63,937 bases of DNA from Clostridiales bacterium (lineage in GTDB: Bacteria > Bacillota > Clostridia > TANB77 > CAG-508), in contig SFKS01000005.1 in assembly GCA_004554705.1 (NCBI GenBank), positions 1 through 63,937 on the forward strand, in the 5' to 3' direction. Positions 1 through 8,046 of the stretch are shown one piece after another. The translations under genes and the position numbers were made by a program. Every line of letters starts with the position of its first letter. The first letter of the stretch is position 1. The notes beneath the pieces are model-generated. The model searched no databases and was not told the DNA's origin. It was given only the letters and a program-made list of their open reading frames with translations.

Positions 1-742
1 AGTTATGCACGTGATTTTATGATTAATAAAGGGTTTATCTATTGCGTGCCACCTTTTATGATTAGAAGTGATGTTGTAACAGGTGTTATGAGTTTTGAAG
101 AAATGGATGCTATGATGTATAAAATTGAAGGCGAGGATTTGTATTTAATTGGTACAAGTGAGCATTCAATGATTGGTAAATTCAAAGACCAAATATTGCA
201 AAAACAAAATCTTCCATACACAATGACTTCTTACTCTCCTTGTTTTAGAAAAGAAAAAGGTGCACATGGTATTGAAGAACGTCGGAGTTTATAGAATACA
301 TCAATTTGAAAAACAAGAAATGATAGTAGTTTGCGAGCCCGAAAAAAGTTACGAATGGTATGATAAAATGTGTAACTATACTGTAGAATTATTTAGAAGC
401 CTTGAAATTCCAGTCCGCACACTTGAATGTTGTTCTGGAGATTTAGCAGATTTAAAAGCAAAATCATGTGATGTTGAAGCTTGGTCTCCTCGTCAAAAGA
501 AATATTTTGAAGTCGGAAGTTGCTCTAATTTAACAGATGCACAAAGCAGACGTTTAGGTATTCGTGTTAAAGGAGAAAAAGGAAATTATTTCCCACATAC
601 ATTAAATAATACAGTAGTTGCCCCTCCTCGTATGCTTATAGCATTTTTAGAAAATCACTATCAAGAAGATGGAAGTATAACAATACCAGAAGTATTAAGA
701 CCATATATGGGCGGAAAAGAAATTTTATATCCCAACAAATAA
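1..742 (+). CDS. serS: Seryl-tRNA synthetase, 5'-partial, with a +1 frameshift at CGG
   Basis: The enzyme charges tRNA-Ser with serine in the cytoplasm. The reading frame is already open at base 1, so the N-terminal arm and part of the catalytic core lie outside the window. Class II motif 2 is visible (YSPCFRKEKGAHG, then RIHQFEKQEM) and so is motif 3 near the end (PPRMLIAFLENH, IPEVLRPYMGG). At 283-285 the frame meets an in-frame CGG after CGT. Dropping the C gives GGA and the expected continuation RGVYRIHQFEK in the +1 frame, running to the stop at 742. Both halves are fully conserved in character, so the gene looks functional if the shift occurs. A ribosome that did not shift would stop after a few codons. 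Identification is firm; whether the extra base is real is the open question. Confidence 0.9.
283..285 (+). other. CGG +1 recoding site in serS
   Basis: Context is CGT-CGG-A. The zero frame soon terminates. Reading GGA from base 284 restores the motif 2 sequence. The P-site codon CGT belongs to a four-codon box. Confidence 0.65.
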
Positions 743-807
743 AAATAGTTAATATGTAGTGGCGGGCTCTAAAGTCCGCTCTTTAAAGATAAAGATAGGA
801 GGAATAT

Positions 808-1328
808 ATGATTAAATAGTTTTAGTTGGTAAATCTAATGTTGGCAAATCTTCTTTTATTAATACTATGCTTAGTAGAAAAAATTTAGCTAGAACTAGTA
901 GTGAACCAGGTAAGACAAGGCAAATTAATTTTTATAATGTAGATAATAGCTTCTATTTTGTTGACCTTCCAGGTTATGGCTTTAGTAAGATGTCTAAAGC
1001 TGAACAAATTAAAGTTGGAGAATTTATTGAGCACTATTTATCTACCAGAAAACCAATTGCATTAATTGTATTTTTAATTGACATACGCCACTCTCCTACT
1101 GAAAATGATGTTATGATGTATAACTACATAATCAATACAGGTTTTCCTTGTTTAGTTTTGGCTAATAAAGCTGATAAGCTTGCCACAACTAAGGTTGATA
1201 AAGCTGTTGCTGATTTACAAAACGAGCTTAACCCCTTAAAAGATTTAAAATTCTTGCCTTTCTCTTCTGAAAAAAGAATTTATTCAGAAGCGGTTTGGAA
1301 AGAAGTTGATAAAAGCATAGGAATGTAA
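808..1328 (+). pseudogene. engB: Ribosome biogenesis GTPase EngB/YsxC, 5'-damaged
   Basis: EngB is a small GTPase needed for 50S subunit assembly. The G1 loop (GKSNVGKSS), G3 (DLPGYG) and G4 (NKAD) are all present and the body runs cleanly to the stop at 1328. The start is broken. A good ribosome binding site (AGGAGG near 798-803) precedes ATG at 808, but that frame reads Met-Ile-Lys and then TAG. The GTPase frame (IVLVGKSN) begins immediately afterwards in another phase. Roughly 20 N-terminal residues usual in the family are absent. The next in-frame ATG (867) lies after the P-loop and could not give an active protein. No CGG is involved, so this looks like a short deletion, either genuine or an assembly error. 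It lies downstream of serS in the same direction. Confidence 0.75.
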
Positions 1329-1344
1329 GTGTTCCTATGCTTTT
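1311..1344 (+). terminator. Terminator after engB, overlapping its stop
   Basis: Arms AAAAGCATAGGAA and TTCCTATGCTTTT flank an 8-base loop that contains the engB stop codon, followed by more T. Because it is A/T-flanked on both sides it could also end the converging clpB transcript. Confidence 0.75.
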
Positions 1345-1349
1345 TAGTT

Positions 1350-3944
1350 TTATTTCTTAATTATTAAATCATCATTCTTGCAGTCTATTGTTACTTTTTG
1401 TTTTGGTAATATTGTTTGTTTTATGATTTCTCTTGCTATTAATGTTTCTAGTTTCTTTTGTACAAAACGTTTTAATGGTCTTGCTCCATAGACTGGGTCG
1501 TATCCATTTTTTATTAGATATTCTTTTGCTGATTTTGTTAATTCTATTGATATTTCTTGATTTTCTAAACGTTTATTTAAGTCTACAATTAGCAAGTCTA
1601 ATATTTTTCCTATTTCGTTTTGTGTTAGCGGTTTGTAAAATACTATTTCATCTAGTCTGTTTAAGAACTCTGGTCTGAAGCTTTGTTTTAATAATTTTTC
1701 TACTTTTTCTTTTGCTTCTTCTGTTAGTTCTCCTTTGTCATTTATTCCTTCTAATATATATTCAGAACCTAAATTTGAGGTTAATATTATAATTGTGTTT
1801 TTAAAATCTATTGTTCTACCTTGTGAATCTGTTATTCTACCATCATCTAGAACTTGTAGTAATACATTGAATACATCTGGATGTGCTTTTTCGATTTCAT
1901 CAAATAATACTACTGAATATGGTTTTCTTCTTACAGCTTCTGTTAATTGTCCACCTTCTTCATAGCCTACATATCCTGGAGGTGCACCAATTAGTCTTGA
2001 TACTGAAAATTTTTCCATATATTCAGACATATCTATTCTTATGATGTTGTGTTCATCATCAAATAGGCTTTCTGCTAATGCTTTTGCAAGCTCTGTTTTA
2101 CCAACACCTGTTGGTCCTAAAAACATAAATGAACCTATTGGTCTACGACTGTCTTGAATGCCTGCTCTTGAACGTATAATTGCATCTGTAACTTTATCTA
2201 CTGCCTCATCCTGACCAATTACTCTTTTATGCAAAATTTCTCCTAAATTTAGTATTTTTTCTCTTTCACTTTCCATTAACTTAGAAACTGGAATTCCTGT
2301 CCATTTTGCTATTATTTTTGTTATTTCCTCTTCTGTAACTTTAGTTCTAAGCAAACTACTCTCTTTAGATTTTGTAGCAATTTCTTCTTCTTTTTTTAAT
2401 TCTTTTTGTAATTCTGGTAGTTTACCATATTTTAATTCCGCTGCTCTATTAAGTTCATAATTTCTTTCTGCTTTCTCAATTTCACCATTGACCTTTTCTA
2501 TTTCCTCACGTATTTTTTGAACTTTAGAAATAGCATTTTTTTCGTTTTCCCATTTTGCTTTCATTTCGTTAAATTTAGTTTGCATTTCTGCAATTTCCTT
2601 TTGAATTATAGCTAAACGTTTTTGTGATTGTTCGTCTTTTTCTTTTTTAAGTGCTGTTTCTTCTATTTGATGTTGCATTATCTTGTGAGATATTTCATCA
2701 AGTTCTGTTGGCATTGATTCCATTTCTGTTTTTATCATACTGCAGGCTTCATCAATTAAGTCTATTGCTTTATCTGGTAAGAATCTATCTGTAATGTATC
2801 TATGTGACAATGTTGCTGCTGTAATTATTGCATTATCACTTATTTCAACACCATGATATACCTCATATCTTTCTTTTAACCCTCTCAAAATTGAAATTGT
2901 ATCTTCAACTGATGGTTCATCGACTAAAACATGTTGGAAACGTCTTTCTAAAGCAGGATCTTTTTCTATATATTGTCTGTATTCATTTAATGTTGTTGCA
3001 CCTATACAATGAAGTTCTCCTCTTGCTAGCATTGGTTTTAATAGGTTTCCTGCATCCATTGCACCGTCTGTTTTTCCTGCTCCTACTATTGTGTGAAGCT
3101 CATCTATAAATAGGATAATTTTACCTTCACTCTTTTTTACTTCTTGTAATACTGCTTTTAGTCTTTCTTCGAATTCTCCTCTGTATTTTGCACCTGCAAC
3201 TAATGCACCCATATCAAGTGAGAAAATTGTGCAGTCTTTTAAGTTTTCTGGAACATCTCCTCTTACAATTCTTAATGCTAAACCTTCTGCAATAGCGGTT
3301 TTACCAACACCAGGTTCTCCTATTAAACATGGATTGTTTTTTGTTTTTCTTGAAAGTATTCTAATTACATTTCTTATTTCATCATCTCTACCTATTACAG
3401 GGTCAAGTTTTTGTTTCCTTGCCATTTCTACTAGGTCTGTACCATATTTCTTTAAAGCATCATATGTTTCTTCTGGATTATCAGTTGTCACTCTTGTATT
3501 CCCCCTTACTTCTGATAGAACTTTTAAAAAACTATTTTTGTTTATGTTAAAAGTTCTAAATAATTCTTTTAATTTTAAATTTGCTTTATCAATTAAACCA
3601 ATCATAATGTGCTCAACAGAGACATATTCGTCTTTCATTTTTTCTGCTGTGTTTTCTGCAGTTGTTAATGCTTCATCTACATCCCTTGAAATATATACTT
3701 GATTCATCTGTCTTGCATTTGAATGCATACTTGGCTTATTATCTATTTCTTTTTTAATTGTTCTTTCAAATTCTTCACTTACATTCATCTTCTTTAGTAG
3801 CTCTTTAATTAAACTATTTTCTCCAATTAGCAATGCATATAGTAAGTGTTCTTGGTCTATCTGGCTGTTTTCATGCTCTATTGCTAAATTTTGTGCTTTT
3901 TGTATAGTTTCAATTGATTTTTGAGTAAATTTTTGAATATCCAT
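1350..3944 (-). CDS. clpB: Disaggregase ATPase ClpB
   Basis: Hsp100 chaperone that threads aggregated proteins through a hexameric ring together with DnaK. Domain order is typical: N-terminal Clp repeat domain (about residues 1-145), AAA+ domain 1 with Walker A GEPGVGKTA near residue 205, a long charged coiled-coil middle domain (about 405-525), AAA+ domain 2 with Walker A GPTGVGKTE near 605, and a C-terminal D2-small domain. Length (864 residues) is normal for ClpB. The ATG at 3944 is preferred over one six bases upstream because it sits a proper distance from GGGGG. The gene is monocistronic and preceded by a CIRCE-like operator and a sigma-A type promoter, so HrcA heat-shock control is expected. 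Convergent with engB. Confidence 0.96.
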   Translation of the reverse strand: MDIQKFTQKSIETIQKAQNLAIEHENSQIDQEHLLYALLIGENSLIKELLKKMNVSEEFERTIKKEIDNKPSMHSNARQMNQVYISRDVDEALTTAENTAEKMKDEYVSVEHIMIGLIDKANLKLKELFRTFNINKNSFLKVLSEVRGNTRVTTDNPEETYDALKKYGTDLVEMARKQKLDPVIGRDDEIRNVIRILSRKTKNNPCLIGEPGVGKTAIAEGLALRIVRGDVPENLKDCTIFSLDMGALVAGAKYRGEFEERLKAVLQEVKKSEGKIILFIDELHTIVGAGKTDGAMDAGNLLKPMLARGELHCIGATTLNEYRQYIEKDPALERRFQHVLVDEPSVEDTISILRGLKERYEVYHGVEISDNAIITAATLSHRYITDRFLPDKAIDLIDEACSMIKTEMESMPTELDEISHKIMQHQIEETALKKEKDEQSQKRLAIIQKEIAEMQTKFNEMKAKWENEKNAISKVQKIREEIEKVNGEIEKAERNYELNRAAELKYGKLPELQKELKKEEEIATKSKESSLLRTKVTEEEITKIIAKWTGIPVSKLMESEREKILNLGEILHKRVIGQDEAVDKVTDAIIRSRAGIQDSRRPIGSFMFLGPTGVGKTELAKALAESLFDDEHNIIRIDMSEYMEKFSVSRLIGAPPGYVGYEEGGQLTEAVRRKPYSVVLFDEIEKAHPDVFNVLLQVLDDGRITDSQGRTIDFKNTIIILTSNLGSEYILEGINDKGELTEEAKEKVEKLLKQSFRPEFLNRLDEIVFYKPLTQNEIGKILDLLIVDLNKRLENQEISIELTKSAKEYLIKNGYDPVYGARPLKRFVQKKLETLIAREIIKQTILPKQKVTIDCKNDDLIIKK

Positions 3945-3966
3945 ATACATTCCCCCTTAAAATAAA

Positions 3967-3993
3967 TTAGCACTCTACTTTGTCGACTGCTAA
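3967..3993 (-). promoter_or_regulatory. CIRCE operator upstream of clpB
   Basis: Half-sites TTAGCACTC and GACTGCTAA are separated by nine bases, matching the HrcA-binding CIRCE layout with one mismatch between the arms. It lies between the clpB promoter and start codon, the usual place for repression. The groES operator at 30617-30643 shares the same right arm. Confidence 0.88.
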
Positions 3994-3996
3994 TAT

Positions 3997-4023
3997 TGTA
4001 TAACTTTTTTTCAAAAAAATCAA
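3997..4023 (-). promoter_or_regulatory. Probable clpB promoter
   Basis: On the minus strand TTGATT and TATACA are separated by 15 bases, directly upstream of the CIRCE element. The spacing is shorter than the optimum, so the exact hexamers are uncertain. Confidence 0.5.
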
Positions 4024-4099
4024 TACTTTTCTTATAAAAAGTACAATTTAATTAAAATTATCAATTAAACAAATTAATATGCAAAATTCCTTGTAAGTA

Positions 4100-4127
4100 T
4101 TGACAAATATGGTAAGAATATTATAAA
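4100..4127 (+). promoter_or_regulatory. Promoter of the asnS T-box leader
   Basis: TTGACA at 4100-4105 and TATAAA at 4122-4127 with a 16-base spacer, just upstream of the T-box leader. Confidence 0.7.
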
Positions 4128-4139
4128 ATAATATATATT

Positions 4140-4345
4140 TTAAATGCGTTAGTACAATGCAAAGCTGTAAAAAGTTACTAGTAGAGAGTAAGGGTCGTAG
4201 GCTGAAAGCCCTTTTAGCAAACATTACAAAGTGAAACACATTGGAAGCATATTTTTAAAAAGTGAAGCATTATTTTTTGATGCTTAAGCTGGGTGGCACC
4301 GCGAATTATATTCGTCCCTGCATATGTTGCAGAGGGCTTTTTTTG
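4140..4345 (+). promoter_or_regulatory. T-box riboswitch controlling asnS
   Basis: The leader senses uncharged tRNA and prevents early termination. The conserved antiterminator element GGGTGGCACCGCG is at about 4290-4303. It is followed by a terminator hairpin (CCCTGCA...TGCAGAGGG) and a T run near 4315-4345. Upstream lies a stem I-like segment with GAGAGT and AGGCTGAAAGCCC. An AAC triplet at 4220-4222 (Asn) sits where a specifier could lie on the 3' side of stem I. This fits the downstream asparaginyl-tRNA synthetase, but I assigned the specifier by position without folding the RNA. Confidence 0.9.
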
Positions 4346-4385
4346 TTCCTACTGCGAATAAAATTTAAAAAGGGGGATTTTTAGT

Positions 4386-5771
4386 ATGGAAAAAATCAAG
4401 GATTTATTCTCAAACACAAACAACTTTGTAGATAAGGAGGTTACAATTGAAGGTTGGGTAAAAACTGTTAGAGATTCGAAAACTTTTGGTTTCTTAGAAC
4501 TGAATGATGGTAGCTTTTTTAAAAACGTACAAGTTGTTTTTGACGATACATTAAAGAACTTTGCTTATATTTGCAAACTTCCTATTAGCTCTTCAATAAA
4601 AGTAGTTGGGAAGTTTATTAAAACAGAGGGAGCTAAGCAACCATTTGAAATTAAAGCAACAAATATTGAGATTGAATTTTTAGCAAGCTTAGACTATCCA
4701 CTTCAAAAGAAAAGACATACTTTTGAATATTTAAGAACAGTAGCACATTTACGCCCAAGAACAAATACCTTTAATGCAGTATTTAGAGTTCGCTCTGTTT
4801 TGTCTTATGCAATACACAAATTTTTCCAAGAAAGAGATTTCGTATACGTTCACACACCAATAATTACTTCTAGTGATTGTGAAGGTGCTGGAGAAATGTT
4901 TAATGTTTCTACTTTAGATATGAACAATGTACCAAAATTGGAAAATGGCAAAGTTGATTATTCAAAAGACTTTTTTGGAAAGCCTGCACATCTTACAGTA
5001 AGTGGACAATTAGATGTTGAAACATTTGCTTTTGCTTTTAGAAATGTTTACACTTTTGGTCCAACTTTTAGGTCAGAGAACTCAAACACAGTAAAGCATG
5101 CATCAGAGTTTTGGATGATTGAGCCTGAAATATGCTTTGCAGATTTAAATGATGATATGTGTTTAGCTGAAGATATGATTAAATATATAATTAATTATGT
5201 GTTAGAACATTGCCCAGAAGAAATGGAATTCTTCAATAATTTTATTGACAAAGGATTACTAGACAAACTTCACAATGTTGTAAATTCTGATTTTGCTAGA
5301 ATAACATATACAGATGCAATTAAGGAATTAGAAAAAAATAATGATAATTTTGAATTTCCTGTACATTGGGGTTCAGATTTACAAACAGAACATGAAAGAT
5401 ATTTGTGTGAAGTATTATTTAAAAAGCCTGTATTTGTAACAGACTATCCATCAGAAATAAAAGCTTTTTATATGAAGCTTAACCCAGATGGAAAAACAGT
5501 TGCAGCAGTTGACCTTCTAGCCCCTGGAATTGGAGAAATCATCGGTGGTAGTCAAAGAGAAGATAACTTAGATATACTATTAAATAAGATAAAAGAAAAT
5601 GGTATGAAGGAAGAGGATTATTGGTGGTATTTAGATTTAAGAAGATATGGAAGTGCACGTCATGCAGGTTTTGGTTTAGGTTTTGAAAGAATGATGATGT
5701 ATTTAACAGGTATGCAAAATATTCGTGATGTAATACCTTTTGCAAGAACACCAAAGAATTGTGATTTTTGA
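4386..5771 (+). CDS. asnS: Asparaginyl-tRNA synthetase
   Basis: Charges tRNA-Asn with asparagine. An N-terminal OB-fold anticodon-binding domain (about residues 15-110, with EGWVKTVRDSKTFGFLELNDG) precedes the class II catalytic core. Motif 2 region TFGPTFRSENSNT lies near residue 230, and the C-terminal motif 3 signature GFGLGFERMMMYLTG near 435. The length of 461 residues is normal. A strong GGGGG ribosome site precedes the ATG. Expression should follow uncharged tRNA-Asn through the T-box leader. The pseudouridine synthase gene starts seven bases after the stop, so the two are probably co-transcribed. Confidence 0.97.
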   Translation: MEKIKDLFSNTNNFVDKEVTIEGWVKTVRDSKTFGFLELNDGSFFKNVQVVFDDTLKNFAYICKLPISSSIKVVGKFIKTEGAKQPFEIKATNIEIEFLASLDYPLQKKRHTFEYLRTVAHLRPRTNTFNAVFRVRSVLSYAIHKFFQERDFVYVHTPIITSSDCEGAGEMFNVSTLDMNNVPKLENGKVDYSKDFFGKPAHLTVSGQLDVETFAFAFRNVYTFGPTFRSENSNTVKHASEFWMIEPEICFADLNDDMCLAEDMIKYIINYVLEHCPEEMEFFNNFIDKGLLDKLHNVVNSDFARITYTDAIKELEKNNDNFEFPVHWGSDLQTEHERYLCEVLFKKPVFVTDYPSEIKAFYMKLNPDGKTVAAVDLLAPGIGEIIGGSQREDNLDILLNKIKENGMKEEDYWWYLDLRRYGSARHAGFGLGFERMMMYLTGMQNIRDVIPFARTPKNCDF

Positions 5772-5777
5772 GGTTTT

Positions 5778-6657
5778 ATGATATTAGAATATAAAATTAA
5801 AGAAAATGATAATTATATAAATCTAAAAGAATTAATTAAACTTCATTTTCAAATTTCTGATAGGTTATTAGTTAAATTAAAACATGAACAAAAAATATTT
5901 GTAAATAGTAAAATTGCTTCTGTTTGTACTCCATTAAATGTTGGAGACATAGTTTCTATTAATCTTGATTTTATTGAAGATAATTCAAATATTGTACCAG
6001 CAGAGATGTTTTTAGAGATAATATATGAAGATGCTGCTATTCTTGTAATTAACAAGCCTGCTGGTATTCCTGTACATCCTTCAATTAATCATTTTGAAGA
6101 TAGTTTATCAAATGGGGTTAAGTTTTATTTTAATAAGCTTGATTTAAAAAAGAAAATACGTCCTGTAAATAGGCTTGATAAAGATACTTCTGGGTTAGTT
6201 ATTTTTGCAAAGAATGAATATGTACAAGAGAGTTTAGTAAAGCAAATGAAGAATAAGGAATTTATAAAAGAATATATTGCTATTTGTGATGGAAAACTAG
6301 AAAATTCAAAAGGGACTATTAATGCTCCTATTACAAGAAAAGATAATAGCATAATAGAAAGATGTGTTTCAGATATAGGAGATATAGCTATTACACATTA
6401 TGAAGTTTTAAAATCCTATACAAACTATACTGCTATCAAATGTATATTAGAGACTGGAAGAACTCATCAAATTCGTGTACATATGGCACATATTGGGCAT
6501 CCTCTCCTTCGGAGATACTTTATATGGTACCTCCTCTTCTCTAATTCCTAGGCAAGCTTTACATGCATATAAAATTAAGTTTATTCACCCAATATCAAAG
6601 CAAAAAATGGATTTTATAATAGATTTGCCAAGTGACATGACTCGCTTACTACTATAA
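5778..6657 (+). CDS. RluD-family 23S rRNA pseudouridine synthase, with a +1 frameshift at CGG
   Basis: Converts uridines in large-subunit rRNA to pseudouridine. An N-terminal S4-like RNA-binding domain (residues 15-75) is followed by the catalytic domain with the signature RPVNRLDKDTSG near residue 130, whose Asp is the nucleophile, and by TGRTHQIRVHMAHIGHP near 230. At 6510-6512 an in-frame CGG follows CTT. Skipping the C gives GGA and the family-typical continuation LLGDTLYG, running to the stop at 6657. Without the shift the protein would end ten residues after the CGG and lose the conserved C-terminal segment. The exact paralogue (RluD, YlyB, YtzG-like) cannot be decided. Confidence 0.9.
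6510..6512 (+). other. CGG +1 recoding site in the pseudouridine synthase
   Basis: Context is CTT-CGG-A. GGA from 6511 encodes the Gly of the conserved HPLLGD segment. The P-site codon CTT is the same as in yeast Ty1. Confidence 0.65.
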
Positions 6658-6674
6658 AATCCATACAGCTTGTT

Positions 6675-7370
6675 TTAGCTTATGATTTCAACATTATATC
6701 CAATAAATAATCCTGTTTCAATTACTCCTACTATGCTTTTTAATTTTGCTTCAAATGATTCATCAACATTTTCAAATTTTGCATCAATTATTAAGTTCCC
6801 ATTTTCTGTTATAACTGGGCCATCCTTCTTTTTAGCTAATCTAAGCTCTGCAGATGTTGCACCTAATTCAAACAGCTTTTCTTTTACTGCATACAAGCTA
6901 TCTGGGAATACTTCTATTGGTATTGGAAATTTTTCGCATGGTTTTTCAACAAATTTGCTACTATCCACTAAAATATATGTTTTTTTAGCATTTGCAATAT
7001 TTAATTTTTCTCTAAACATTGCTGCTCCTCTTCCCTTTATGAGCCATTTTTGTGGGGTCACTTCGTCTGCACCATCAAAGCACCAGTCTGGTTTTGAGGT
7101 TAGTAATGTTTGAACAGGAATTCCTAAATACGTGCAGACCATACCTAATTCTTTTGAAGTTGGTATTGCCTTTATATTTAGCTTTTCCTCCTTAATTCTC
7201 TTGGCTATTGCCTGTACAGCTAAAAAGGAGGTTGAACCTGAACCTACACCAATTACATCACCATCTTTAGCAAATCCGGCAATTTTATCAGCTATTTTTT
7301 GCTTTTCCTCTAAATTACTAATCTCGCCATTCCATTCTAGTTTTTGAACAACTTTTTCATCCCAATACAT
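6675..7370 (-). CDS. rpiA: Ribose-5-phosphate isomerase A
   Basis: Interconverts ribose-5-phosphate and ribulose-5-phosphate in the non-oxidative pentose phosphate pathway. The family motifs GVGSGST near residue 42, FDGADEV near 99 and the KGRGAAMFREK segment near 113 are present. They contribute the phosphate-binding loop and active-site residues. Length of 231 residues is normal. A GGGG-containing ribosome site precedes the ATG at 7370. Convergent with the pseudouridine synthase and downstream of hpf, with only about 55 bases between them. Confidence 0.95.
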   Translation of the reverse strand: MYWDEKVVQKLEWNGEISNLEEKQKIADKIAGFAKDGDVIGVGSGSTSFLAVQAIAKRIKEEKLNIKAIPTSKELGMVCTYLGIPVQTLLTSKPDWCFDGADEVTPQKWLIKGRGAAMFREKLNIANAKKTYILVDSSKFVEKPCEKFPIPIEVFPDSLYAVKEKLFELGATSAELRLAKKKDGPVITENGNLIIDAKFENVDESFEAKLKSIVGVIETGLFIGYNVEIIS

Positions 7371-7426
7371 AAATCTTTCCCCCTTTTTAACTTAAGCAAA
7401 AACGAAAAAGAAGTAAGTTTTCGTTT

Positions 7427-7954
7427 TTACACGTCTGGTTCACACAATCCAAAGTTCTTATTGTCTTTCAATTTAAATAATACATTAACTTTGTTTGTTT
7501 CTGAGTTTATAAATGTTACAAATCTGTCTGCTGGTTTTTCTTGTAGTTTTAGGATTGCATCTTCTGGTGTCATAGGTTTTAAATCATAATATACTGTTTT
7601 GATGATTTCTCCTTCTAATTCTGCTTCTGGTAAATTTACTGGTAAGTTTTTAATTGAATCTTCTTTGTTTGCTCTATCTTTTTTTGTTTTCATTTTTCTA
7701 ACTTGACCTTCAAGTATATCAAAGTCTTTATCAATTGATGCGTATAAATCGTTGTGAGCCGTTACAGCTCTAAATACACCTGCTATTGATTTCACTGTCA
7801 TTTCTGCAATTTGTTCGTTTCTTTCTGTTCTAAATGTTATTGATACATCAAAATCCTCTCCAAAATATTTTTCAATTCTGTCCATTTTTTTATTTACATA
7901 ATCTTTTATTGCCTCTGTTGCTGACAAATCTTTTCCTAATATTGTTATATTCAT
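7427..7954 (-). CDS. hpf: Ribosome hibernation promoting factor, long form
   Basis: Binds the 30S decoding region and dimerises ribosomes into inactive 100S particles in slow growth. The N-terminal domain (about 1-100) carries the HPF/YfiA fold with KDLSATEAIKDYVNKK. The C-terminal domain (about 115-175) has the dimerisation motif region KPMTPEDAILKLQ and FINSETN. The 175-residue length marks the long HPF typical of Firmicutes. The C-terminal NVLFKLKDNKNFGLCEPDV replaces the more usual VYRRKDGNYGLIEP but aligns well. Good ribosome binding site AGGAGG before ATG. Confidence 0.93.
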   Translation of the reverse strand: MNITILGKDLSATEAIKDYVNKKMDRIEKYFGEDFDVSITFRTERNEQIAEMTVKSIAGVFRAVTAHNDLYASIDKDFDILEGQVRKMKTKKDRANKEDSIKNLPVNLPEAELEGEIIKTVYYDLKPMTPEDAILKLQEKPADRFVTFINSETNKVNVLFKLKDNKNFGLCEPDV

Positions 7955-8046
7955 ATGTTTTCCTCCTTAAAATTATCTATATATAATATTTTATATTATA
8001 TCATCTGCTTTATAAAATTCTTCTAAAAGGTCTTTTATCTATTTAA

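Noticed and set aside
3229..3702. Long open frames opposite clpB, groEL, pnp, enolase and other large genes
   Set aside because: They are antisense shadows of well-recognised genes, with low-complexity Leu/Phe/Ser translations and no ribosome sites.
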